Shown here piece by piece: positions 37,144 through 45,203 of a DNA stretch of 64,000 nucleotides (position 1 is the first letter of the stretch; the number at the start of each line of letters is the position of its first letter). The stretch spans positions 1 through 64,000 of the forward strand of contig CAKZPE010000015.1 of the NCBI GenBank assembly GCA_937138495.1, read 5' to 3'. The translations under genes and the position numbers were made by a program. The DNA comes from an uncultured Oceanospirillaceae bacterium. GTDB lineage: Bacteria; Pseudomonadota; Gammaproteobacteria; Pseudomonadales; Balneatricaceae. The notes under the pieces were generated by a model that saw nothing but the letters and a program-made list of their open reading frames with translations, searched no databases and was not told where the DNA came from.

Positions 37144-39762
37144 ATGACAACTACGCAAAACAGACAGGGAGAGGTTGAAGAGCAAGAACTTCAGGACATG
37201 GTGGCCGCCAATGATACCGGCGCACGCATTCCCGAAGGCTGGCAGGGTAAGGTACTACTCGGTGCGGCACTGTTCTGGTCACTGTTTCAATTGTGGATTG
37301 CTTCGCCACTTCCCTTTTATGACTGGCCACTGGTCGGCAGTTTCGGCATTTTCAACGACACAGAAATTCGCGCAATTCACTTAGGTTTCGCCACCTTCCT
37401 GGCATTTACTGCCTACCCTGCACTGACCCGTTCGCCACGTCATCATATTCCGCTGATGGACATAGGCCTGTGCCTGATCGGCGCGTTCAGTGCATCCTAT
37501 ATATTCCTGTTTTACGATCAGTTAGTAAGCCGTCCCGGCCTGCCGAATACGCAGGATCTGGTGGTCTCTGTCGTAGGTCTGGTGTTGCTGCTGGAAGCCG
37601 CCCGCCGGACGCTGGGCCCGCCACTGATGATTGTGGCAATCGTCTTTCTGACTTACTCGCTGGCCGGCCCGTATATGCCGGACATCATTGCCCATAAAGG
37701 GGTTTCGCTGGAAGAACTGGTGAATCACCAGTGGCTGACCACCGAAGGGGTATTTGGCATTGCGCTGGGGGTATCCTCCAGTTTTGTATTCCTGTTCGTA
37801 CTGTTCGGTGCGCTGCTGGATAAGGCGGGTGCCGGCAACTACTTCATTCAGGTCGCATTCTCCCTGCTGGGTCATATGCGCGGCGGCCCTGCCAAAGCGG
37901 CGGTGGTCTCTTCCGGTCTGACCGGTCTGATCTCCGGGTCATCCATTGCCAACGTAGTGACCACCGGTACCTTTACGATTCCGATGATGAAGCGTGTGGG
38001 CTTTACATCTGAAAAGGCGGGTGCGGTTGAAGTGGCCTCTTCTGTGAATGGGCAGATCATGCCACCGGTCATGGGGGCGGCGGCCTTCCTGATGGTGGAA
38101 TACGTGGGTATTTCCTATGTTCAGGTCATTACCCATGCCTTCCTGCCGGCACTGATTTCTTACCTGGCACTGATTTATATCGTGCATTTAGAAGCGCTGA
38201 AGCTGGATATGCAGGGCCTGCCACGACGTGGTGCGGTGAAACCCTGGCAACTGCGTATCTTCGGCATGCTGACCGGCTTCCTGCTGACGGCCGGTCTGGC
38301 AGCGGCAGTGTACTTCGGTATTGGCTGGATCAAACCGATGTTTGGCGAATATGCCGGCATTGTGATTGCGCTGCTGTTAGGCGGTGCCTATCTGTTCCTG
38401 TTGAGCTATGCGGCGAAGGTGCCGGATCTGACACTGGATGATCCGAACTCTCCGATGGTGCAGTTACCGGAAGTGGCTCCGACAGTTAAGTCTGGTCTGC
38501 ATTTCCTGTTGCCGGTTGTGGTGCTGGTCTGGTGTCTGATGGTTGAGCGTCTGTCTCCGGGGCTGTCTGCATTCTGGGCGACGGTTCTGATGATCTTCAT
38601 TCTGGTCACCCAGCGTCCGCTGATTGCCTGGTTCCGCAATGAGCAGGGAATCGCTCAACGCCTGCGTCAGGGTGCGAACGAACTGGTCGACGGCCTGATT
38701 GTCGGTGCCCGGAATATGATCGGTATCGGCATTGCGACGGCAACGGCAGGTATCATTGTAGGTGCCGTCTCACAGACCGGTGTAGGTTCTGTACTGGCGG
38801 ATCTGGTGGAAGTGTTGTCGATGGGCAATCTGCTGCTGATGCTGATCCTGACAGCGATTCTCAGCCTGATTCTGGGAATGGGCCTGCCGACCACGGCAAA
38901 CTACATTGTTGTTTCTTCTCTGTTGGCTCCGGTGGTTATCTCACTGGGTCAGGAATCCGGATTAATTGTGCCGCTGATTGCGGTGCATCTGTTCGTATTC
39001 TACTTCGGCATTATGGCAGACGTGACCCCACCGGTCGGTCTGGCCTCTTTTGCCGCGGCGGCAGTGTCCGGTGGTGATCCCATCCGGACCGGTTTTGTCG
39101 CCTTCAGCTATAGCCTGCGTACGGCGGCGCTGCCATTTCTGTTTATCTTCAACACTGATCTGTTGCTGATAGACGTCACCTGGCTGGAAGGAATCCAGAT
39201 CTTCATTGTGGCAACCATCGCGATGCTGATCTTTACCGCTGCGACCCAGGGGTATTTCTTCGCCCGTAACCGTTGGTACGAAACTGTCTTATTGTTGCTG
39301 ATTGCCTTTTCACTGTTCCGTCCGGGTTTCTGGATGGACCGGATTGTTGAGCCTTATCAGCAGATTGCGCCACAGATGCTGGTTCAGGCGGCGGATGATA
39401 TCGCCCCTGGCACCGAGCTGCGCTTCTGGATCGATGGCGAAGATGCTGTCGGTAACCAGCGCTCATTTCTGGCCAATCTGGTGTTAGGTGAAGGTGCCGA
39501 CGGTGCCGAGCGCCTGGCCAACACCGGTGTGGAACTGCTGGGCAGTAACGGTAAGACCGTCGTGGACTTTGTTGCCTTTGACAGCGCTGCAGAGCGTGCC
39601 GGACTCGCCTTTGATCAGGTGATTACCGGTGTCGAGGCACCGCAGGCGCAACCGGCCAAGCAGCTTCTGTATATCCCAGCCGGGATTCTGCTGCTGGGGC
39701 TGATTGCCGTGCAACGGCGACGTCGTAATGCGCTGGCTAAGCTGACTCCTGCCGAAGCGTAA
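37144..39762 (+). CDS. Fused TRAP transporter permease (DctQM type) with DUF3394-like tail
   Basis: 872 residues from the ATG at 37144 (TTGGAG leader). A 4-TM small-subunit-like part is fused to a 12-TM DctM-like part. Conserved stretches include LFGALLDKAGAGNYFIQVAFSLLGHMRGGPAKAAVVSS split over 37810-37920, SGSSIANVVTTGTFTIPMMK, NGQIMPPVMGAAAF and ILGMGLPTTANYI, typical of TAXI-dependent permeases. The C-terminal ~150 residues form a DUF3394-like domain with a PDZ-like AAERAGLAFDQVITGVE. It imports the solute captured by the TAXI protein, driven by sodium or proton gradient. Substrate is unknown. Confidence 0.92.
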   Translation: MTTTQNRQGEVEEQELQDMVAANDTGARIPEGWQGKVLLGAALFWSLFQLWIASPLPFYDWPLVGSFGIFNDTEIRAIHLGFATFLAFTAYPALTRSPRHHIPLMDIGLCLIGAFSASYIFLFYDQLVSRPGLPNTQDLVVSVVGLVLLLEAARRTLGPPLMIVAIVFLTYSLAGPYMPDIIAHKGVSLEELVNHQWLTTEGVFGIALGVSSSFVFLFVLFGALLDKAGAGNYFIQVAFSLLGHMRGGPAKAAVVSSGLTGLISGSSIANVVTTGTFTIPMMKRVGFTSEKAGAVEVASSVNGQIMPPVMGAAAFLMVEYVGISYVQVITHAFLPALISYLALIYIVHLEALKLDMQGLPRRGAVKPWQLRIFGMLTGFLLTAGLAAAVYFGIGWIKPMFGEYAGIVIALLLGGAYLFLLSYAAKVPDLTLDDPNSPMVQLPEVAPTVKSGLHFLLPVVVLVWCLMVERLSPGLSAFWATVLMIFILVTQRPLIAWFRNEQGIAQRLRQGANELVDGLIVGARNMIGIGIATATAGIIVGAVSQTGVGSVLADLVEVLSMGNLLLMLILTAILSLILGMGLPTTANYIVVSSLLAPVVISLGQESGLIVPLIAVHLFVFYFGIMADVTPPVGLASFAAAAVSGGDPIRTGFVAFSYSLRTAALPFLFIFNTDLLLIDVTWLEGIQIFIVATIAMLIFTAATQGYFFARNRWYETVLLLLIAFSLFRPGFWMDRIVEPYQQIAPQMLVQAADDIAPGTELRFWIDGEDAVGNQRSFLANLVLGEGADGAERLANTGVELLGSNGKTVVDFVAFDSAAERAGLAFDQVITGVEAPQAQPAKQLLYIPAGILLLGLIAVQRRRRNALAKLTPAEA

Positions 39763-39826
39763 CCCGCATCGGCAATTATTCGCCGGCGACCCGGAGACGG
39801 GGGCCGGCACATTCGAGGAATGAGTG

Positions 39827-40258
39827 ATGTTTAACAAAGTACTGGTGCCGGTTGATTTGTCAGAACCTGAATTTATTCAGGAAGCATTGCAACTGGCGTT
39901 GCGGGAAGTGCGGGACAATCAGGCAGAGCTGCATCTGGTCACGGTTGTGTCCGGGTTCAGTAACTCGCTGGTGGCATCGTTTTTCAGTGAAAGCGACCAT
40001 CAGCACGCCATGAAGGAAGTGGCCCGCAAGTTCAAAAAATATGCGGATTCAGTACTGCCGGCAGAAATTCAGCCGGTGCTGAAGGTGTATGAGGGATCGC
40101 CGGCGGAAATGATTATCCGCTACATCCGCAAAAAGGACATTGATCTGGTGGTCATGTCCGCCCATCACCGTTCCCGAATGAATGAGTTTTTGCTGGGCTC
40201 TGTCTCAGCACGGGTAGCAGAACGGGCCGGATGCTCGGTGATGCTGCTGAAAAACTGA
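39827..40258 (+). CDS. UspA-family universal stress protein linked to a TRAP transporter
   Basis: 143 residues from the ATG at 39827, preceded by GAGGAATGAG; a GTG at 39824 is also in frame. It has the Usp fold: KVLVPVDLSEPE at the N-terminus, LHLVTVVSG, and LVVMSAHHRSRMNEFLLGSVSARVAERAGCSVMLLK. The ATP-binding G-x2-G-x9-G(S/T) motif is altered at its first glycines, so nucleotide binding may be changed. In Halomonas a Usp (TeaD) regulates the adjacent TRAP transporter TeaABC; a similar role is likely here. Confidence 0.9.
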   Translation: MFNKVLVPVDLSEPEFIQEALQLALREVRDNQAELHLVTVVSGFSNSLVASFFSESDHQHAMKEVARKFKKYADSVLPAEIQPVLKVYEGSPAEMIIRYIRKKDIDLVVMSAHHRSRMNEFLLGSVSARVAERAGCSVMLLKN

Positions 40259-40468
40259 CTTTGTCAGGATTGCTTGTTAAGGACAGGTTGTTTGCTATGG
40301 TTGTGAAGGGGAATTTCTCATAGCAGGCGCAATCTGTCCTGATCGCTGAAGGATCAGGCCTGAGCCAACGCCGATTCTGATAACTGGCCACAAAACTGCA
40401 CAGACGGTGTGGCCGGTTGTCACTAAACTGAAACCTAAAAACAAACGGCCTCAGGGGCCGGCAGACCG

Positions 40469-40696
40469 ATGAACGTATCAGACGCATATCAACCTGTAAC
40501 ACCTATCGAATTCGTTTTAAAAATCCGTGAAATTGCTGCTGACAGCTGGTGGGTATACCGCCATGAAATCATGTCCGGAGGTATGCTTAAGCATATGTCC
40601 CGGGTGGTTTTCTTTGGCCGCAGCCGTGAAGAAGCGGAACAGTGGATTGATCACCAGCGCCAGGAAGGCACTGTCTATCTGCTGTCAGATAACTGA
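40469..40696 (+). CDS. Small hypothetical protein (75 residues)
   Basis: An ATG-started frame encoding a soluble, tryptophan-containing protein (DSWWVYRHEIMSGGMLKHMSR, EEAEQWIDHQRQEG). I do not recognise the family. The ribosome-binding site is weak. Codon use resembles its neighbours, and it lies between usp and a strong terminator, all of which supports a real but unconfirmed gene. Confidence 0.5.
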   Translation: MNVSDAYQPVTPIEFVLKIREIAADSWWVYRHEIMSGGMLKHMSRVVFFGRSREEAEQWIDHQRQEGTVYLLSDN

Positions 40697-40706
40697 CAAT
40701 TGATGC

Positions 40707-40734
40707 CACATGCCATGCAGGTGCATGGCATGTG
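40707..40734. terminator. Perfect 12-bp hairpin between convergent genes
   Basis: CACATGCCATGC-AGGT-GCATGGCATGTG is followed by a T-rich stretch. It separates the small gene (plus) from tctA (minus) and probably terminates both. Confidence 0.75.
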
Positions 40735-40758
40735 TTATTTCCACCGGTACCCGCCAGA

Positions 40759-42291
40759 TTAATGGCTGACAACGGCACTGTTGGTTTCCGACTGCTGTGC
40801 TTTGCGCTGTTTCATCGCCTGGCGAATCCGTAACACCAGACCGGTCAGGCCAATCAGTAAAAAGATGGCTGCCACGGGGCGTTCAACGAAAATCATCAGA
40901 CTGCCTTCACTGATCAGTAATGACTGACGCAGTGCTTCTTCCGCGCCTTTGGTGAGAATGAAGGAAATGATAAAAGCGGCCACGCTGTAGTCATAGCGGC
41001 GCATAACATAACCGATGCCGCCGAAGATCAGCATAACGAATACATCAAACAGACTTGATCGCACTGAGTACGCTGCCAGAAACGCCAGGATAAATACCGT
41101 CGGGTAAATCAGGCGGGGCGGAATCCGGGCGATTGTCCGGCCAATCAGACCACTGCCAAAGTAGCCGATCAGCACATAGGACAGAATTCCCAGCAGACCC
41201 GCTGCAAACAGGGTGAAAATCAGGTCTTTGGAGACCGTGAAGATGGATGGCCCCACCTGAATACCGTGGATCATCATAACGCCCATTAGCATGGCTGCGA
41301 TGGTACTGCCCGGCACACCCAGTGTCAGCAGAGGAATCATCGACGGACCTGATACAGCATTGTTAGCCGATTCTGGCGCGGCGATACCTTCGGCGATACC
41401 CGTCCCCCATTTATCTGAACGTTTTGAGCGGCGGCGTTCTTCGCCGTAAGCAACGAATGCGGCGACAGATGAGCCCAGGCCGGGCAGCATGCCGATGATG
41501 GCACCGGTAACAGACGAGCGGGCAACAACGGGCGCACAGCGCTTTGCTTCTTCCATGCTTAAGTTTTGAGATGTGTTGTCGTCATCTTGTGGCAGGCGAT
41601 AGCCGGTACCGCCTGAAGCCGCGTTACGCTGAGCCTGAATCAGGACTTCTGAAATGACGAATGTACCGACTAACAGAGGCACCAGGCTGAAGCCTGACAT
41701 CAGGTTTACGTTGTCAAAGTCAAAACGGGTACTGCCGGATACCGGGTCGAGGCCAACGGTGGCAATCAGGATGCCCAGCAAGCTGCTGATCAGTCCCTTG
41801 ACGATCGAGTTGCCCACCACACTGCCTATGACGATAAAGGCCATGACATAAATGGCAAAGTACTCAGGCGGTCCCAGTCGCATTGTCTAGGCGGCAATCA
41901 GGGTTGCGCCGAAAATCAGCACCATGTCGCCCAGGAAGTCGCCGCAACCGGATGCGATGACTGAAATTTTTAACGCTTTACCTGTCTGACCTTTTTGGGT
42001 CATGGGGTAGCCGTCCAGCTGGGTGGCGGCGGCACCGGCTGTGCCGGGTGTGTTGAACAGGATAGCGGAGATAGAGCCGCCGAAGCGTCCGGCTTTACCG
42101 ATTACATACAGGCCAACCAGAGCCACAATCGGGTCCAGATAATAGGTGACAGGCACCAGCATGGCGATGGCGGCGGCGGTGGTCAGCCCCGGTGTTGCAC
42201 CGACGATTACCCCTACAGCAGCCGCGCAGAAAACAGTGGCCAGTGCTACCGGATTACCCAGTAGCAGTATAAAGCCGTTAATGATATCCAT
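40759..42291 (-). pseudogene. tctA: Tripartite tricarboxylate transporter large permease TctA, interrupted by in-frame TAG
   Basis: On the minus strand the frame starts at 42291 (MDIINGFILLLGNPVALATVF) and carries the signature VGVIVGATPGLTTAAAIAML. It meets TAG at 41887-41889 after GATLIAA, then continues in the same frame TMRLGPPEYFAIYVMAF to the TAA at 40759. Read through, it would be about 510 residues, the usual TctA length, with the second signature VTGAIIGMLPGLGSSVAAFVAYG. No frameshift is present. The second part could start at the ATG at 41883 but would lack the first third of the membrane domain. The transporter is therefore probably inactive, unless the stop is suppressed or is a sequence error. 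It follows tctB by 30 bp. Confidence 0.85.
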
Positions 42292-42321
42292 AGTTACCTC
42301 TCATGGAATGTCCGGTCGTCT

Positions 42322-42924
42322 TTACCAGCGGAAGAATTGCGTGGTATCGACCAGGGTTCCCGGTAAATCGAACAGCCCCATTACACCGAAGAACAGGGAA
42401 TAAAAAATGCCGATGGCGACCAGTGGCACCACTAACAGAGAGACGCGGTTGCGGTTACCAAAAGAGGCATAGATGGGCACGGCACACAGAAGTGTGGCCA
42501 TTAAATATCCAAACCACTGGAACATTGCGACATACAGCAAGCTGATAACGAGAATTTGCAGTGGCAATAAACGTACAGACAGCGATGTGTCTTCAGCGGG
42601 TTGCTGCTCTTCATCAAAGCCTGATTCTGCTTCGTTAGCATGTTGAATCTCATCGGCGACATCCTCCAGCGCTTCACTGGCTGAGTGATGGGGCGGTTGT
42701 TCAGATTGCCCCCGCAACGACGTGGTAAGAAGGCCCACACTGAACACAATCAGAAGGGTCGCGATGATCTGCGGGACAAGTCGGGGACCGACGCCATCAC
42801 CGGACAGGCTTTCATCGATTGAGAACGAGTGGTACAGAAAGAACAGGCCCAGTAACAGAGATATCGCCGTGACGGCGATATCCCCCCAGTCCCGGATCTT
42901 GTTTGGCTTAGATACGGTATTCAT
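42322..42924 (-). CDS. tctB: Tripartite tricarboxylate transporter small permease TctB
   Basis: 200 residues from the ATG at 42924 (MNTVSKPNKIRDW; AGGT leader), preferred over a TTG 15 bp upstream. Four hydrophobic spans surround a long acidic cytoplasmic insert (about residues 75-115, rich in Glu, Gln and Asp). The N-terminal LLGLFFLYHSFSIDE and GPRLVPQI are typical of TctB. It is the 4-TM partner of TctA and lies between tctA and tctC in one operon. Confidence 0.9.
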   Translation of the reverse strand: MNTVSKPNKIRDWGDIAVTAISLLLGLFFLYHSFSIDESLSGDGVGPRLVPQIIATLLIVFSVGLLTTSLRGQSEQPPHHSASEALEDVADEIQHANEAESGFDEEQQPAEDTSLSVRLLPLQILVISLLYVAMFQWFGYLMATLLCAVPIYASFGNRNRVSLLVVPLVAIGIFYSLFFGVMGLFDLPGTLVDTTQFFRW

Positions 42925-42939
42925 GGGTTTTACCTGCAA

Positions 42940-43917
42940 TTACTTGCTCAGTTTCTGCTTCACCTGATCGGCAACCGGTAACCATTCGTCACGCAGGGTC
43001 TTCAGGTAGACATCGGTTTCTGCAGCATCTTTGTACATGACTGCCAGGCCGGAAGATTTAGCCAGCTTTTTGAATGGCTTTTGCTGCTGCATTTCTTTAA
43101 TTGCTACGGTCAGTTTATCAATGACTTTCTGATCAGTCCGTTTAGGTACATAAACCGTAATAGGTGACACGAAGCGTACATAATCGACGCCCTGCTCTTC
43201 GAAGGTTTTATACTGATTCTGGACCGGATCACGTTCGGTATTGGCCACACCCAGTACTCGCAGCTTATCTTCGAAGCCCGCTACTTGCTGAACGCCCATC
43301 CAGGCGAAATCTACCTGGCCGCCAAGTACCGCTGTACGGACGTTACCGCCGCCTTTGTACGGGATGTCTTTAGTGCTGAAGCCCTGCTTGATTTCGAATG
43401 CAGACCCCGCCATATGATGAACGCCACCACGGCCTGTATGGGCCCATGAAAGTTTCTTTTCTTTAGCCGCTGCAATTAAATCCTCAGCGGTTTGATAGGG
43501 GCTGTCCATTGGTACCACGAGGCCGGTGTGTAACTGGCCGATAACGGCAACCGGCTTAAAATCGCTGAAAGGATCAACCGGGCGTTTTTGCATCATGCCG
43601 CCAAGAATGAATGAGCCTGCTGACTGCACCATAATGGTATGGCCATCACCACGGGCGTCAGCCGCAAATTTGGCCCCCACGTAACCACCGCCACCGGGGC
43701 GGTTTACCACAACTAACGGCTGCTGCAGGATGTCATAGGCGACACTGGCCAGGGTACGGGCGTACGTATCGGTACCGCCACCGGCACCGAAAGGCACAAT
43801 TGCAGTGACCGGTTTAGACGGGTATTCAGCCGCCAGTGCTTCACCAAGGGGCAAAACAGTTGCCGCAAGAGCGGCTGAGGTCAGTAACGCCTGACGGCAG
43901 AACTTGAGAATCTTCAT
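42940..43917 (-). CDS. tctC: Tripartite tricarboxylate transporter binding protein (TctC/Bug family)
   Basis: 325 residues with a signal peptide (to about residue 29, GEALAAEYPSKP). Bug signatures: KPVTAIVPFGAGGGTDTYARTLA, VVVNRPGGGGYVGAKFAADARGDGHTIMVQS, and VDFAWMGVQQVAGFEDKLRVLGVAN. It binds a carboxylated substrate in the periplasm. It is the first gene of tctCBA and is divergent from the ComA-family gene, so its ligand is probably the substrate degraded by the genes at 44250-49026. Confidence 0.93.
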   Translation of the reverse strand: MKILKFCRQALLTSAALAATVLPLGEALAAEYPSKPVTAIVPFGAGGGTDTYARTLASVAYDILQQPLVVVNRPGGGGYVGAKFAADARGDGHTIMVQSAGSFILGGMMQKRPVDPFSDFKPVAVIGQLHTGLVVPMDSPYQTAEDLIAAAKEKKLSWAHTGRGGVHHMAGSAFEIKQGFSTKDIPYKGGGNVRTAVLGGQVDFAWMGVQQVAGFEDKLRVLGVANTERDPVQNQYKTFEEQGVDYVRFVSPITVYVPKRTDQKVIDKLTVAIKEMQQQKPFKKLAKSSGLAVMYKDAAETDVYLKTLRDEWLPVADQVKQKLSK

Positions 43918-44019
43918 GCTTGGATCTCCTTCTTATTGTATTTATGAGCCATCTTTTCGGGATGCTTGAATCGATACTAATCATTGTATGTTGATCATTA
44001 AATTCGAACTTTCGAATCA

Positions 44020-44035
44020 GTTGATAACAAAACCG
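44020..44035 (+). repeat. Perfect 16-bp inverted repeat, left arm
   Basis: GTTGATAACAAAACCG, whose exact reverse complement lies at 44149-44164, 113 bp away. About 100 bp upstream of tctC. Confidence 0.9.
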
Positions 44036-44148
44036 GATGTTTCTCTACATGGATAAAATTCCCGCTACCTTAAAAATATAGTGGTAAATCAGTCGGTGTA
44101 TATTTTCTGAAGAACATAAACAGTCTTTAGCAAACCGGTTGTTTGATG

Positions 44149-44164
44149 CGGTTTTGTTATCAAC
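44149..44164 (-). repeat. Perfect 16-bp inverted repeat, right arm
   Basis: CGGTTTTGTTATCAAC, the exact reverse complement of 44020-44035, about 85 bp upstream of the ComA-family gene. Confidence 0.9.
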
Positions 44165-44249
44165 ACCCTCAATAATTCGAATATAAATATCAAGTTGTGC
44201 TGACTAGTATGAAGGCATACCCATTGTGTGAAGTTGGAGGATCCATCAG

Positions 44250-45047
44250 ATGACAAACAATATTGCCTTTCCTTTTGTACCCCTTGATCCGCGTCGCAGT
44301 ATGACCAAGCCGCGTAAGACCGGTCTGACGATGGTATCAGACTATCAGTTGGGGCTGACGGGGCTGGAAGATCTGTTACGGGTGGGCGGTGACTATATTG
44401 ATATCTTTAAATTTGCGACCGGCACTTCAAGACTGCTACCCCGCAATATTCTGATGGATAAGCTGGCAATGCTGACGGATGCCGGTATCCGGCCGTTTCT
44501 GGGCGGCCAGTTTCAGGAATATGTGCTGCATAACCTGGGACTGGAGGCCTTCGATCAGCATCTGGAAGAAGCCAAAGCGGTGGGTTTTGATATGGTGGAG
44601 ATTTCCGACAATGTTGTCGATGTGGATGAAGACACCAAGTTACTGCTGCTGAATAAAGTAAAAGAGTATGGTCTGTCACCGGTAGGTGAAATCGGTGATA
44701 AGACCGCCCACACCAGTGATGCGGAGATGGTGGCAGAAATTCAGCAGGTACTGGACAGCGGTGCTGAGCTGGCGATGGTTGAAGGTCAGGAACTGATGCT
44801 GAACGGCGAGCCGAACGTCTCCCTGATCGAACTGATCAAAGCACAGCTGGACACTTCCCGGGTAATGTTTGAACTGGCGACCCCCCGCGTTGGCAGTACC
44901 CATGCGGAAATCTATAAGGGTAAGAAGTTTCTGATCAAGACCTTCGGCCCGGATGTGAACCTGGGCAACGTGACCCCGGAAACCGTTGTGGAAACCGAGA
45001 CTACCCGTCTGGGGCTGGGCTCCGCGGGGCCACTGAACCTGATGTGA
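44250..45047 (+). CDS. Phosphosulfolactate synthase (ComA) family aldolase-like protein
   Basis: 265 residues with the ComA-family layout (PF02679): PRKTGLTMVSDYQLGL, EDLLRVGGDYIDIFKFATGTSRLLPR, GIRPFLGGQFQEYVLHN, VGFDMVEISDNVVDVDEDTK and GLSPVGEIGDK. Archaeal ComA adds sulfite to phosphoenolpyruvate in coenzyme M synthesis; bacterial relatives occur in other pathways, so the exact reaction is open. GGAGGA precedes the ATG at 44250. It is the first gene of the plus-strand operon and is divergent from tctCBA. Confidence 0.82.
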   Translation: MTNNIAFPFVPLDPRRSMTKPRKTGLTMVSDYQLGLTGLEDLLRVGGDYIDIFKFATGTSRLLPRNILMDKLAMLTDAGIRPFLGGQFQEYVLHNLGLEAFDQHLEEAKAVGFDMVEISDNVVDVDEDTKLLLLNKVKEYGLSPVGEIGDKTAHTSDAEMVAEIQQVLDSGAELAMVEGQELMLNGEPNVSLIELIKAQLDTSRVMFELATPRVGSTHAEIYKGKKFLIKTFGPDVNLGNVTPETVVETETTRLGLGSAGPLNLM

Positions 45048-45203
45048 TCTTCCCGGGTGTAACACCCTGCTAAGCACTTAACTTACAACCTTTGTACCTT
45101 TATCGGGCTGAGTCTGGCTGAGCCCTGTGGGCGGCTTTGCGCCTGCGTTTTACTGATTAGCCGTACAGAGGTTGCCAAAACAAATATAAAAGGAGCATCT
45201 TCT

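Larger units (their letters stand above)
43918..44249. promoter_or_regulatory. Divergent control region of tctCBA and the catabolic operon
   Basis: AT-rich and non-coding. It contains the perfect 16-bp inverted repeats at 44020-44035 and 44149-44164, several TTCGAA sites (near 44004, 44011 and 44178) placed roughly symmetrically outside them, and an imperfect TAATCAT/GATCATTA palindrome near 43978-44000. The layout suits a regulator that binds both ends and loops the DNA. Confidence 0.6.

Noticed and set aside
16693..42291. Stop-codon recoding (TAG or TGA read as sense) to explain the three interrupted genes
   Set aside because: Ordinary genes here end in TAG (GST at 30689, LysR at 31497-32438) and many in TGA, with the next gene beginning at once, so both are normal stops.
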